From DASUPK01 sp963795665 (GTDB lineage Bacteria > Actinomycetota > Thermoleophilia > Solirubrobacterales > 70-9), in NCBI GenBank assembly GCA_963795665.1, contig CAWCIP010000016.1:1-64000 (forward strand): a stretch of 64,000 bases of DNA, written 5' to 3'. Within the stretch, counting starts at the first letter, position 1; the number at the start of each line of letters is the position of its first letter. The notes under the pieces are model-generated. The model did no database searches, was not told the origin of the DNA, and worked only from the letters and a program-made list of their open reading frames with translations. The position numbers were made by a program, and so were the translations under genes. Below are positions 17,057-25,587 of the stretch, in pieces.

Positions 17057-18910
17057 GTGGGGCGAGTTCAGCAAGTGGAAAGCAAGTCAGTCGAAGAGAA
17101 GGAGCGAGTGGTCATCCGCTTCGCGGGTGACTCCGGCGACGGCATTCAGCTCTCGGGCAACCTGTTCGCTGCCGAGACCGCGCTGATCGGCAACGACCTG
17201 GTCACGCTGCCGGACTTCCCGGCCGAGATCCGCGCTCCGGCCGGCACCCTCGCGGGGGTCTCCGCCTTCCAGATCCACTTCGCCTCACGCGAGATCCTGA
17301 CGCCGGGCGGCCGCCCGAACGTGCTGGTGGCGATGAACCCGGCGGCGCTGAAGGCCAACCTCGCGGCGCTCGAGCCGGGCGGCATCGTGATCGCCAACGA
17401 GGACGGCTTCACCAAGGGCAATCTCGGCAAGGCCCACTACGACGAGAACCCGCTCGAGGACGGCTCCCTGGACAGCTACCAGCTCTTCCGGGTGCCGATG
17501 ACCTCGATGACGGTGCGGGCGACGGAGGGCATCGACGAGATCAGCTCGCGGGACGCCGCTCGCTCGAAGAACTTCTTCGCGCTCGGCCTCGTCTCCTGGA
17601 TGTACAGCCGGCCGACGGACTCGACCATCACCTGGATCGAGAAGAAGTTCGGGGAGAAGCCGCCGATCAGGGACGCCAACCTCGCCGCCTTCCGGGCCGG
17701 GTTCAACTTCGGCGAGACGGCCGAGTTGCTCCAGGTCAGCTATTCGGTGAAGGCGGCGCCGGCGGAGCCCGGCACCTACCGGGCCGTCAACGGCACGACC
17801 GCGGCGGCCCTCGGGCTGATCGCAGCCAGCGTCCGCAGCGGCCTGCCGCTCTTCCTCGCCAGCTACCCGATCACGCCGGCCTCCGAGCTGCTCCACGAGC
17901 TCTCGCGCCAGCACCGCTTCGGTGTGCGGACCGTGCAGGCCGAGGACGAGATCGCCGCTGCGAACATGGCGCTGGGTGCCGCCTTCGGCGGGCACCTCGG
18001 TGTCACCGCCACCAGCGGCCCCGGGATGGACCTGAAGGCGGAGACGATCGGGCTCGCCGTGGCGCTCGAGCTGCCGATGCTGGTGATCGACGTCCAGCGG
18101 GCCGGGCCCTCGACCGGCATGCCGACCAAGACGGAGGCCGGCGACCTGCTCAGCGCGATCTACGGGCGCCACGGCGAATCGCCGCTGCCCGTGGTCGCCG
18201 CCTCGACTCCGGCGGACTGCTTCGAGTGCGCGCTCGAGGCCGCCCGGATCGCGGTCGCCTACCGGACACCGGTGATCCTGCTCTCGGACACCTTCCTGGC
18301 GAACTCGTCCGAGCCCTGGCGCCTGCCGGAGGTCGACGAGCTGCCGGAGATCGATCCGGCCTTCGCGACCGATGCGGGCGCCGGCGCCTTCCAGCCCTAC
18401 GCCCGCGATGACCGCGGCGCCCGCCCCTGGGCGGTGCCCGGAACGCCCGGCCTGGCCCACGTGATCGGCGGCCTCGAGAAGGAGGACGTCACCGGGCAGA
18501 TCAGCTACGAGCCCGAGAACCACGCCCGAATGACGGAGCTGCGCGCCGCCAAGGTCGCGGGGGTCGCCGACGAGATCGCCGACATCGTTCCCGACGACCC
18601 CGACGGCGCCGACCTGCTGGTGCTCGGCTGGGGCTCCAGCTACGGGGCGATCACGGGCGCCGCCAGGCGGATTCGCCGCCGCGGCGGAAAGGTCGCCTGC
18701 GCCCATCTGCGCCACCTCAACCCGCTGCCGCCCAACACGGGCGAGCTGCTTCGCTCCTACGAGAAGGTGCTGATCCCCGAGACCAACAGCGGCCAGCTCT
18801 GGAGGATCATCCGCGCCGAGTTCCTGGTCGACGCCCTCCGCTACAACAAGGTGGAGGGACTGCCGATCTTCGCCGAGGAGCTCGACGAGGTGATCAGCGC
18901 CCACCTATGA
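17057..18910 (+). CDS. korA: 2-oxoacid:ferredoxin oxidoreductase, fused gamma-alpha subunit
   Basis: 617 residues. Residues about 15-190 are the gamma domain (FAGDSGDGIQLSG start), and about 200-600 the alpha (pyrimidine-binding) domain with SYPITPASELLHEL and TSGPGMDLKAE. With KorB it oxidises 2-oxoglutarate (or a related 2-oxoacid) to the acyl-CoA with ferredoxin as acceptor, replacing the lipoamide complex in the TCA cycle of many actinobacteria. Start is uncertain between GTG 17057 and GTG 17075; neither has a good ribosome site. A TACACT -10-like box lies at 17034. The stop overlaps korB by 4 bp. Confidence 0.9.
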   Translation: MGRVQQVESKSVEEKERVVIRFAGDSGDGIQLSGNLFAAETALIGNDLVTLPDFPAEIRAPAGTLAGVSAFQIHFASREILTPGGRPNVLVAMNPAALKANLAALEPGGIVIANEDGFTKGNLGKAHYDENPLEDGSLDSYQLFRVPMTSMTVRATEGIDEISSRDAARSKNFFALGLVSWMYSRPTDSTITWIEKKFGEKPPIRDANLAAFRAGFNFGETAELLQVSYSVKAAPAEPGTYRAVNGTTAAALGLIAASVRSGLPLFLASYPITPASELLHELSRQHRFGVRTVQAEDEIAAANMALGAAFGGHLGVTATSGPGMDLKAETIGLAVALELPMLVIDVQRAGPSTGMPTKTEAGDLLSAIYGRHGESPLPVVAASTPADCFECALEAARIAVAYRTPVILLSDTFLANSSEPWRLPEVDELPEIDPAFATDAGAGAFQPYARDDRGARPWAVPGTPGLAHVIGGLEKEDVTGQISYEPENHARMTELRAAKVAGVADEIADIVPDDPDGADLLVLGWGSSYGAITGAARRIRRRGGKVACAHLRHLNPLPPNTGELLRSYEKVLIPETNSGQLWRIIRAEFLVDALRYNKVEGLPIFAEELDEVISAHL

Positions 18911-19980
18911 GCGAGACCAGCATCAGCAAAGGCAATGGACATCCGACGAACGGTCATGCGCCGCAGGCGGGAGACGGCGGGACCGTCACCCTGACGAAGA
19001 AGGACTTCGCCTCCGATGCGGAGACGCGCTGGTGCCCGGGCTGCGGGGACTACGCGATCCTCGCCACGGTCCAGCAGTTCCTGCCCGAGATGGGGATCCC
19101 GCCCGAGAAGATCGTCTTCGTCGCCGGGATCGGCTGCTCCGGGCGGTTCGCGTACTACATGAGCACCTACGGCGTCCATGGGATCCACGGCCGCGCCCCG
19201 GCGCTCGCGACCGGCCTCGCCCTGGCCCGGCCCGATCTCTCGGTCTGGGTCGTGACCGGGGACGGCGACTCGCTCTCGATCGGCGGCAACCACCTGATCC
19301 ATGCCCTGCGCCGCAACGTCCCCATCAACATCCTGCTCTTCAACAACCAGATCTACGGGCTCACCAAGGGCCAGTACTCGCCCACGAGCGAGGAGGGCAA
19401 GGTGACGAAGTCGACCCCCTTCGGCTCCCAGGATCACCCCTTCAACCCGGTCGCGCTCTCGCTCGGCGCGGACGCGAGCTTCGTCGCCCGCACCGTCGAC
19501 ACCGATCGCGACCACGAGACGGAGGTCCTGCGGGCGGCCGCCCAGCACCGAGGCTCCTCGTTCGTCGAGATCTACCAGAACTGCAACGTCTTCAACGACG
19601 GTGCCTTCGACGCCGTCCGCGCCAAGGGCAAGGAGGCGAACCAGATCCGGTTGGTCGACGGAGAGCCGATCCGCTTCGGAGCAGAGGGAGAACGGGGAGT
19701 GGTCCGCGGCGCGAACGGCCGGCTCGAGCTGGCCGACGTCGCCGAGGTGGGCGAGGACGCGCTCGTGGTCCACGACGCCGACGATCCGACCCTCGCCTAC
19801 GCGCTCGCGCGCCTCGCCGACCGTCCGACCGGCCCGACCCCGCTCGGGGTGATCCGCGCCAGCGATCGGCCCACCTACGCCGAGGGCGTTGGTGAGGAGC
19901 TGGCGGCCGCCCGCGAGGGCGTCGGCGACGACGACATCGCCTCGCTGCTCCGCTCGGGCGACACCTGGACCATCGACTAG
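18907..19980 (+). CDS. korB: 2-oxoacid:ferredoxin oxidoreductase beta subunit
   Basis: 357 residues. WCPGCGDYAIL near residue 42 begins the TPP-binding domain; the diphosphate/Mg site is GDGDSLSIGGNH, continuing to NNQIYGLTKGQYSPTS, which is typical of KorB. It binds TPP and a [4Fe-4S] cluster and passes electrons to ferredoxin. The last about 100 residues form an acidic, Ala-rich tail longer than in minimal homologues. The ATG overlaps the korA stop (ATGA), indicating coupled translation of a 1:1 complex. Confidence 0.92.
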   Translation: MSETSISKGNGHPTNGHAPQAGDGGTVTLTKKDFASDAETRWCPGCGDYAILATVQQFLPEMGIPPEKIVFVAGIGCSGRFAYYMSTYGVHGIHGRAPALATGLALARPDLSVWVVTGDGDSLSIGGNHLIHALRRNVPINILLFNNQIYGLTKGQYSPTSEEGKVTKSTPFGSQDHPFNPVALSLGADASFVARTVDTDRDHETEVLRAAAQHRGSSFVEIYQNCNVFNDGAFDAVRAKGKEANQIRLVDGEPIRFGAEGERGVVRGANGRLELADVAEVGEDALVVHDADDPTLAYALARLADRPTGPTPLGVIRASDRPTYAEGVGEELAAAREGVGDDDIASLLRSGDTWTID

Positions 19981-20022
19981 CCGGCTGGAGGCGGTTACCC
20001 GGCACCGTCGAAGCAGTCGGGG

Positions 20023-20637
20023 ATGCCTTCCCGCGTCTACGTGATCGAGCTCGCTCGCGATGCCGGCCGCCGCCGCGACCCCCGCATCCCCTGGGTCTAC
20101 GTCGGCTCGAGCGCCCGCGACCCAGAGACCCGCTTCGAGCAGCACCGCAACGGCTACCGCTCGGCGCGGCTCGTCAAGCGCTTCGCCGTGCGGCTGCGGC
20201 CCGACCTCTATGAGGACCTGCCTGCCTTCCCCGGCTCGCGCAAGGCGCGGGAGGCGGAGCTTCGCCGGGCGCGAGAGCTCGCCGACTGCGGATTCGTCGC
20301 CCACTGCGACGGCACCTCATACGGGCGGGACGTCGCGGATTGGAGCGAATGGGACTCGGTTCGGCTGGAGCCCGTGATCTCCCACCTCGACGCCGCGGCG
20401 CTCGATCTCGCCGACTCAGCCTTCAAGCCGCTGACGGCGGAGCGGGCCGCCCGCCTCCTGCATGGCGAGTATGGCTTCTGGGTCCGTGACTACATCGACC
20501 AGGACGATCCGCCGCCCGGCTATGGACTATTCCCGCACGTTCGCCTCGACGTGCTCGAAGATCGCCTTGCCGTCAGGCGCCGAGCGCCCGCCGCATCGAG
20601 CGCCGAGCGCGCGCGAAGACCTCCGGGTCGCGGGTGA
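20023..20637 (+). CDS. GIY-YIG-like nuclease-fold protein
   Basis: 204 residues. The first 60 match the GIY-YIG pattern: VYVIEL, then PWVYVGSSARDPETRFEQH with the conserved Gly and Arg, though the usual first GIY is replaced by VYV. The rest (about 70-204) is not recognised and ends in an Arg/Ala-rich stretch. It may be a small structure-specific endonuclease or a catalytically altered member. The 3' end overlaps the converging TetR gene by 65 bp, so the true stop could be questioned, but the frame is intact. Confidence 0.6.
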   Translation: MPSRVYVIELARDAGRRRDPRIPWVYVGSSARDPETRFEQHRNGYRSARLVKRFAVRLRPDLYEDLPAFPGSRKAREAELRRARELADCGFVAHCDGTSYGRDVADWSEWDSVRLEPVISHLDAAALDLADSAFKPLTAERAARLLHGEYGFWVRDYIDQDDPPPGYGLFPHVRLDVLEDRLAVRRRAPAASSAERARRPPGRG

Positions 20638-21169
20638 GCTGGAACCCGTAGCTGGCCGCCGCCGCCAGGGCGTTGAGCTCGAATGCGATGTCGGCCGGCT
20701 CGGTGCCGGGTGGCAGCTGGCCCGACTCGACGGCGAGGGCGACCTCGTGCTCGAGCAACCGGAGCCAGCGATCCATTGTCTCGGCGACGGCGTCGCGGAG
20801 CGAGCCGGGCCTGGCGTCGTACTCGACGGTGGCCGTGGTGAGGAAGCATCCGCCCGGCAGCGACTCGCGCTCGTGGTAGGCGAGCCAGCTGTCGCAAAGG
20901 GCCAGGAGGCGCTCCTTCCCGGGCGGCCGATCAGCCACCGGCTGCCAGACCCCGTGACGGAACTGAGCGACCGCGGCCCCCAGCGTCGCCAGCTGCAGCT
21001 CCTCCTTGCTGCCGAAGAGGCTGAAGACGCTGCTCTTCCGCATCGACACCTCGTCGGCGAGGGCGCCGATGGTGAGGCCGTCGAGGCCCTCGACGGAGGC
21101 GCGATCGACGGCCGCCTCGGTGACGGCGGACCGGGTCTCGGCGACGGCTGCTGCTGAGCGGCGGGGCAC
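20573..21169 (-). CDS. TetR family transcriptional regulator
   Basis: 198 residues. The N-terminal helix-turn-helix reads LTIGALADEVSMRKSSVFSLFGSKEEL (split by the usual turn before SSVFSLFGS), followed by an all-helical ligand domain of the TetR_C type seen in many actinobacterial regulators. The GTG at 21169 is chosen because it precedes the first conserved helix by a short linker; longer frames run into the divergent gene. It likely represses the divergent metallo-beta-lactamase-fold gene and itself through the palindrome at 21185-21198. Confidence 0.85.
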   Translation of the reverse strand: MPRRSAAAVAETRSAVTEAAVDRASVEGLDGLTIGALADEVSMRKSSVFSLFGSKEELQLATLGAAVAQFRHGVWQPVADRPPGKERLLALCDSWLAYHERESLPGGCFLTTATVEYDARPGSLRDAVAETMDRWLRLLEHEVALAVESGQLPPGTEPADIAFELNALAAAASYGFQLTRDPEVFARARRSMRRALGA

Positions 21170-21184
21170 GGTGCGGCATGATAC

Positions 21185-21205
21185 CGTACGATCGTCCGTA
21201 ATAAT
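21185..21205 (+). promoter_or_regulatory. Near-palindrome and -10 box between TetR gene and MBL gene
   Basis: CGTACGATCGTCCG (21185-21198) is a palindrome with one mismatched pair, centred on GATC, and abuts TAATAAT (21199-21205), a good -10 for the rightward gene. Its position in the 54-bp divergent gap suggests the TetR operator. A -35 is not evident. Confidence 0.45.
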
Positions 21206-21223
21206 CGAAGAAGCGAGGAGCAG

Positions 21224-22048
21224 ATGAAGGTCCGTTGGCTGGGTTGGGCGGGGGTCGAGATCGAGTCGGATGGAGCCACGGTGGTGATCGATCCGCTGGC
21301 CGACCCCGGCGCGACCTTCGCGGCGCTCGGCGATGAGGCCGCGGGCACCCGGCTGCCCGTTGTGGTCACCCCGCGCGCGCAGGGGATCGCGGTGGCGGGG
21401 CTGGTCAGCCACCTGCACCGGGACCACACCGACGCGGGGGCGCTGGCCGCGGCGCTCTCCGACGAAGCCGCCGTCCACGAGCCCGCCTGGCCCGGCGGCT
21501 CCGACTTCGAGAACCTCGCGCTGGCGCAGGCGAACGCGGAGCTCGAGGGGGCCGGCCTGCGACGACGGGCGGTCGAGGTCTGGGAGAGCTTCGAGATCGG
21601 CCCGTTCACGCTGACGGCGCTGCCCGCCGTCGACGGCCTCGGCGACCCCCAGGTCTCATGGGTGGTCGAGGCCGGCGGGCAGAGGCTCCTCCATCTGGGG
21701 GACACCGTCTTCCACGGCTACTGGTGGCGAATGGCTCAGCGCCATGGGCAGTTCGACGTCGTCTTCGCCCCCATCAACGGAGCGGTGGTCAACTTCCCGC
21801 ACCTGCAGCCGCCGAGCCCGCTGGCCGCGGCGATGGAGCCGGAGCAGGCGGCCATCGCGGGCGAGCTGCTCAATGCGGGGACGCTCGTCCCGATGCACTA
21901 CGACGGCTTCGAGATCGACCCCTGGTACCTGCCGGTCTCGGCGCCCACGGCGCGCTTCGAGGAGGCCATGAAGGGCCGTTCCTTCGAGGTCAACATGCTG
22001 AAGCCCGGCGAGGACCTCGAGCTCGTGGCCGTTTCGTCAGGCGGCTGA
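21224..22048 (+). CDS. Metallo-beta-lactamase-fold hydrolase (UlaG-like)
   Basis: 274 residues. The metal motif SHLHRDHTD (HxHxDH) lies at about residues 63-71, followed by HLGDTVFHG and a late His in MHYDGF, giving a complete dinuclear metal site of the UlaG-like lactonase/phosphodiesterase subgroup. The substrate is unknown. The ATG has a GAGGAG ribosome site. Divergent from a TetR regulator across 54 bp, so it is probably substrate-induced. Confidence 0.85.
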   Translation: MKVRWLGWAGVEIESDGATVVIDPLADPGATFAALGDEAAGTRLPVVVTPRAQGIAVAGLVSHLHRDHTDAGALAAALSDEAAVHEPAWPGGSDFENLALAQANAELEGAGLRRRAVEVWESFEIGPFTLTALPAVDGLGDPQVSWVVEAGGQRLLHLGDTVFHGYWWRMAQRHGQFDVVFAPINGAVVNFPHLQPPSPLAAAMEPEQAAIAGELLNAGTLVPMHYDGFEIDPWYLPVSAPTARFEEAMKGRSFEVNMLKPGEDLELVAVSSGG

Positions 22049-22101
22049 ACGGCTGGAGTCGTCTCGCCCCGTCGGCCCGGTGGTCTTAGGCTTTGCTCGC
22101 C

Positions 22102-22767
22102 ATGCCGCTCGATGCCGCGAGCGCACGAAGGGTCTACGACCGGATCGGCCGAGCCCAGGATACCCAGCGCTTCTACGAGGATCCGGCCACTCAACGACTT
22201 GTGGTCCCGGCCGGCCTTCGCAGCGCGAGCCGGGTGTACGAGCTCGGCTGCGGGACGGGCCGCTACGCGGCTTGGCTGCTCGAAACGCAGCTTCCCGAGG
22301 ACGCCCGGTATCTCGGTGTGGACGTCAGCCCGCGAATGGTCCGCCTGGCGCGCGAGCGGCTGGCGCGATGGGGACCTCGTGCCGAGGTTCGTGTGGTCGA
22401 TCCGCCCGCGCTGACACTTCCCGGCGAAGCTGAGTCGTTCGATCGGTTCGTCGCGACCTATGTATTCGACCTGCTTTCCAGCGAGGCGGCCCGGACACTG
22501 ATCCGGGAGGCCCATCGCCTGGTTCTGCCCGGCGGATGCCTCGCCGCGGTGAGCCTGACGACCGGCGTAACAGGACTGAGCAGACTCGTGTCCCGGACAT
22601 GGGGTGCGATCGCCTCGAGGCGACCGGCGCTGGTGGGCGGCTGCCGGCCCATCGAGCTTGGCACACGCCTTGACGCGGGCGACTGGCGCATCACGCACCG
22701 CGAGGTCGTCATCAGCTGGGGCGTCCCCTCCGAGGTGCTCGTCGCGAGCCGCGAGGACGCCCGGTGA
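22102..22767 (+). CDS. SAM-dependent methyltransferase, class I
   Basis: 221 residues. Rossmann motif I is YELGCGTGRYAAWLL (about residues 47-61), motif II LGVDVSPRMV, and a post-I region RLVLPGGCLAAVSL. It fits methyltransferase domain 11/25. The substrate is unknown; lipid or small molecule methylation is typical. The ATG at 22102 is used; an upstream TTG is three codons earlier. Its stop overlaps the GTG of the next methyltransferase by 4 bp, so the two are co-translated, perhaps acting in sequence. Confidence 0.85.
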   Translation: MPLDAASARRVYDRIGRAQDTQRFYEDPATQRLVVPAGLRSASRVYELGCGTGRYAAWLLETQLPEDARYLGVDVSPRMVRLARERLARWGPRAEVRVVDPPALTLPGEAESFDRFVATYVFDLLSSEAARTLIREAHRLVLPGGCLAAVSLTTGVTGLSRLVSRTWGAIASRRPALVGGCRPIELGTRLDAGDWRITHREVVISWGVPSEVLVASREDAR

Positions 22768-23408
22768 GCGCGGGGAAGCGGTACTCCAGCGAGCCGGCGG
22801 ACCGGGAGGCGTTCACGCAGCGTTTCGATCGTCTGTACTCGCGCACCGCGGTGGCGTACGACCTCGCGGTCAGGTTCCTGCCGGTGTGGCGGCACTGGCT
22901 GTCCTCGGCGTTGCCATGGATCGAGGGGCCGCGCGTGCTCGAGGTCTCATGCGGCACGGGCTGGCTGCTCGCGAGGTGCGCTGCGCGATTTCAGGTCTAC
23001 GGGCTCGACCTCAATCCGGCGATGCTCGCCAAGGCTCGTCGCAATCTCGAGCGAAATGGGGTCGAGGCGGAGTTGCGGCGGGGGAACGTGGAGGCGCTTC
23101 CGTACCCGGATGACTTCTTCGACACCGTCGTCAACACGATGTCGTTCAGCGGCTACCCGGACGCCGACGCGGCGATGGCCGAGCTCCGTCGCGTGCTTAA
23201 ACCGGGCGGCCGGCTGGTGATGATCGACGTCAACTTCCCGCCTGACGGCAACCGGATCGGGAGAGCCCTCGTCCGCCTGTGGGAGCGCTCCGGAGATCTG
23301 ATCCGCGAGATGGGGCCGCTCTTCACGCGGTTCGGCTTCGAGGCGGACGACCGCGAAATCGGGGGCTTCGGCAGCGTCCATCTCTACGTTGCGCGGCGGG
23401 CCGCGTGA
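22764..23408 (+). CDS. SAM-dependent methyltransferase, UbiE/PmtA-like
   Basis: 214 residues. Motif I VLEVSCGTGWLLARC, motif II YGLDLNPAMLAKAR, acidic residue and GNVEALPYPDDFFDTVV, and motif III LRRVLKPGGRLVMIDVNFPP all fit methyltransferase domain 11 of the UbiE or phospholipid N-methyltransferase kind. The GTG start overlaps the upstream methyltransferase stop. The two genes are distinct in sequence rather than a recent duplication. Target unknown. Confidence 0.87.
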   Translation: MSAGKRYSSEPADREAFTQRFDRLYSRTAVAYDLAVRFLPVWRHWLSSALPWIEGPRVLEVSCGTGWLLARCAARFQVYGLDLNPAMLAKARRNLERNGVEAELRRGNVEALPYPDDFFDTVVNTMSFSGYPDADAAMAELRRVLKPGGRLVMIDVNFPPDGNRIGRALVRLWERSGDLIREMGPLFTRFGFEADDREIGGFGSVHLYVARRAA

Positions 23409-23435
23409 CCCGCGTCGACGTGATCCGCGCAGCTG

Positions 23436-23768
23436 CTACCCGATACGCCCAGGGGTGAGAGCGTCTCGAATCCACCTCTCGGGCGGCAGCGGGGACGCGA
23501 CACCGTCCAGCCGGTACAGCCGACATTGGAGGCCGAAGTCTCGGCGTTCGGAGGCGCCGGGATCGACGTCCAGCCCGTTGACCCGGACGGTGGGAGAGCC
23601 GAGGAATCCCTCGCGCTGGGCGTCCTCGGCCGACTCGATCCTTCTTGTGGTCAGCTCGGCGCCTGGCGAGACCTCCTCGACCAGCGCGCGCAGCCTCGGG
23701 AGCAGGCGCTCGTAGCTCGGGCAGCCCTCGAAGTAGAGGAGCTCGACCCGAACCGCGTCGGAGGTCAC
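23436..23768 (-). CDS. Small thioredoxin-fold protein next to a CmtR-like sensor
   Basis: 110 residues. It begins with a beta strand and a single Cys (LLYFEGCPSYERLLPRL), contains a cis-Pro-type turn GSPTVRVNG and ends with GLQCRLYR. Similar proteins in mercury/arsenic-type gene sets are annotated as thioredoxin-like or alkylmercury-lyase-related, but no catalytic site of MerB is seen. GTG at 23768 overlaps the upstream gene's stop (GTGA). Together with that membrane protein and the divergent ArsR sensor it may serve in metal or thiol stress. Confidence 0.65.
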   Translation of the reverse strand: MTSDAVRVELLYFEGCPSYERLLPRLRALVEEVSPGAELTTRRIESAEDAQREGFLGSPTVRVNGLDVDPGASERRDFGLQCRLYRLDGVASPLPPERWIRDALTPGRIG

Positions 23769-24253
23769 TCTGCGCCGGCCGAGCGAAGGGAGGATCGGCG
23801 GGCCAGCGCCTGCTCGGCGAGATCCACGGGCGCGAACGCCGCGCACCCCACCTGGTCGTCGCGGCCCAGGACGAGGTTCGAGATAGCGGTGACCTCGCAT
23901 CCGCCGTTGGCGCGCCCGGCGGCGACCAGCATCGATCCACCGTAGAAGAGGAACGCGGCGCCTGCCGTCGCGGGCTGGGTGAGCGCGACCAGCCCCACGG
24001 CGACGTTGACCGCGTAGGCGATCGGCCCTGTCGCTCGGAGGGGCTCCGGGGAGCGCCGCGCGCGCCAGGCGGCGAGCACCACGACCACGGCCGGAGCGAT
24101 CACCAGCCCGAGGACGGCATCCCGCCAGCTGGGATCCCGCCAGAGGAGGGCCGCCGCGATGAACACCAGCCCGACTCCCAGCCGGGCCAGCCGTCCAATC
24201 GGGCCGATCGTCTGGCAGGCCCGCCCGCAGACAGCGCTCAGGTTCAGGGTCAT
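23765..24253 (-). CDS. Four-helix membrane protein, Cys-containing
   Basis: 162 residues with about four membrane helices (about 22-38, 44-62, 80-95 and 98-113). The N-terminus carries C-x3-C (VCGRACQT), and near the C-terminus are GGCEVTAISN and QVGCAAFAPVDLAE, so four Cys flank the helices. I know similar uncharacterised actinobacterial membrane proteins but no function. The ATG at 24253 has an AGGAGG site; a longer frame upstream runs into the divergent promoter. First gene of a two-gene unit opposite the CmtR-like regulator. Confidence 0.65.
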   Translation of the reverse strand: MTLNLSAVCGRACQTIGPIGRLARLGVGLVFIAAALLWRDPSWRDAVLGLVIAPAVVVVLAAWRARRSPEPLRATGPIAYAVNVAVGLVALTQPATAGAAFLFYGGSMLVAAGRANGGCEVTAISNLVLGRDDQVGCAAFAPVDLAEQALARRSSLRSAGAE

Positions 24254-24278
24254 CGCCAGTCCTCCTGTGGTTTGAATC

Positions 24279-24326
24279 TTGCCCGCGGCCGTCTCGACCG
24301 CTAACATCACGCTAGCAAAATATTAG
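24279..24326 (+). promoter_or_regulatory. Promoter of the CmtR-like regulator with candidate operator
   Basis: TTGCCC (24279-24284), 17 bp, TAACAT (24302-24307). The palindrome GCTAGC (24311-24316) sits at the expected transcription start and runs into TAGCAAAATATTAG (24313-24326). The same TAGCAAAAT word occurs at the other ArsR-family promoter (44745-44753). Confidence 0.4.
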
Positions 24327-24331
24327 GAAAG

Positions 24332-24694
24332 ATGAATATGACAACGACATTGACTGACTCGCCGTTCGAGATCTCGGAGGCGCCTACGGAGGCCGAGCTG
24401 CTCGGCAAGTACTTCCGGGTCCTCGCGGACCCCACCCGAGTTCGGATCCTGGAGGCGCTCGAGGCCGACGACGAGTTGTCGGTGGGAGATCTGGCCGAGA
24501 AGCTGGCGGTGGCCCAGCCGAGCGTCTCCAACCACCTCGCCTGCCTGCGCTGGTGCGGCTTCGTCGCCACCCGGCGGGAGCACCGTGCCGTCTACAACCG
24601 GATCGCGGACCCGCGCGTCACCAAGTTGGTCGCGCTCGCCCGCTCGCTCCTGGAGGCCAACGCCGAGCACGTTGCCGCCTGCCGGAGGGCGTAG
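24332..24694 (+). CDS. ArsR/SmtB family metal sensor, CmtR-like
   Basis: 120 residues, winged helix. The recognition-helix region HLACLRWCGFV holds C71 and C75, and a third Cys, C117, lies four residues from the C-terminus. This C-x3-C plus distal Cys spacing (71/75/117) matches the Cd(II)/Pb(II) sensor CmtR of Mycobacterium (57/61/102). It would leave DNA on binding a soft metal. The divergent two-gene unit encodes Cys-rich small proteins and is the likely target. ATG 24332 or 24338; the AGGAAAG site fits either. Confidence 0.82.
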   Translation: MNMTTTLTDSPFEISEAPTEAELLGKYFRVLADPTRVRILEALEADDELSVGDLAEKLAVAQPSVSNHLACLRWCGFVATRREHRAVYNRIADPRVTKLVALARSLLEANAEHVAACRRA

Positions 24695-24747
24695 AGGGGT
24701 TCGTCGCCGCCTGGCCCGCTGATTCGCAGACCTGGCGACCGCCGCGC

Positions 24748-25587
24748 TCAGCCTCGGTTCCTGTACAGGTGCGCCGTCAGCGGGGCGAAGATGGCGGTCA
24801 TGATGGCGGCCGCCGCGAGCACCCAGGCGATCTGAGAGGGGGTGGCGCTGCCCTCCATCAGTCCACGCTCCGCCGTGACCAGGTGCGTCACCGGGTTGAC
24901 CTCGGTGAAGGCCCGAAGCCAGGAAGGCATCGTCTCGGGTTGGACGAAGACGTTGCTCATGAAGGTGAGTGGGAAGAGCACCACGAAGCCGATGCTCATC
25001 ACGGCGTTGGGAGTGCGAAGGACGAGGCCGAGCGTCGTCCAGATCCATGACAGCCCGAACGCGAAGGCGAGGACGAGCGCAACCGCTCCGACCATGCCGG
25101 CCACCCCGCCCTTCGGATCGAATCCCATGATCAGGCCCAGCCCGATCACCAGCGTCGAGGCGAGCAGGTAGCGGCCCGTGTCGCCGATCAGCCCTCCGAC
25201 GATCGGAGCCGGCCGCCAGATCGGGAGCGAACGGAATCGGTCGAAGGCGCCGGTAGCGAGGTCGCGGTTCAGCGTCACCCCGCTGTAGACGGTGACGAAG
25301 ACCACGGCGAGGGCGAGGGTTCCCGGGAGCAGGAACTGCAGGTAATCGCCCGTCGAGCCGGCCAGCGCCCCGCCGAAGAGATAGGTGAACATCAGCGTGA
25401 AGAGCAGAGGGATCCCGATCACGTCGCCGAGCTGCTCGGGAACGTGCTTGATCTTCAGCAGCGAGCGCCAGGCGAAGGTGAGCGAGGCCGAGAGCGCGCT
25501 CGCCCGCCCAGGTGAGAGAGCATCCGCCAGCGGGACCCGCGCGCCCGCCCGGTCAATGCCGTGAACGTCGGAGCTCGAGCCAGGCAT
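24748..25587 (-). CDS. ABC-2 type transporter permease, drug-export type
   Basis: 279 residues with six predicted membrane helices and the ABC-2 membrane pattern, including the late signature PLTFMSNVFVQPETMPSWLR and NPVTHLV of DrrB-like daunorubicin exporter permeases. The ATG shares its A with the upstream ATPase stop (TAATG), so the two subunits are translationally coupled. It exports an unknown hydrophobic compound from the cytoplasm. Its expression is probably controlled by the divergent TetR gene. Confidence 0.88.
   Translation of the reverse strand: MPGSSSDVHGIDRAGARVPLADALSPGRASALSASLTFAWRSLLKIKHVPEQLGDVIGIPLLFTLMFTYLFGGALAGSTGDYLQFLLPGTLALAVVFVTVYSGVTLNRDLATGAFDRFRSLPIWRPAPIVGGLIGDTGRYLLASTLVIGLGLIMGFDPKGGVAGMVGAVALVLAFAFGLSWIWTTLGLVLRTPNAVMSIGFVVLFPLTFMSNVFVQPETMPSWLRAFTEVNPVTHLVTAERGLMEGSATPSQIAWVLAAAAIMTAIFAPLTAHLYRNRG

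Noticed and set aside
17285..18904. Long open frame antisense to korA
   Set aside because: Shadow of korA with no motif; korA has complete family motifs.
23436..23768. Calling the thioredoxin-fold protein an organomercurial lyase
   Set aside because: Only one N-terminal Cys and no MerB catalytic Cys/Asp set; the fold resembles thioredoxin instead.
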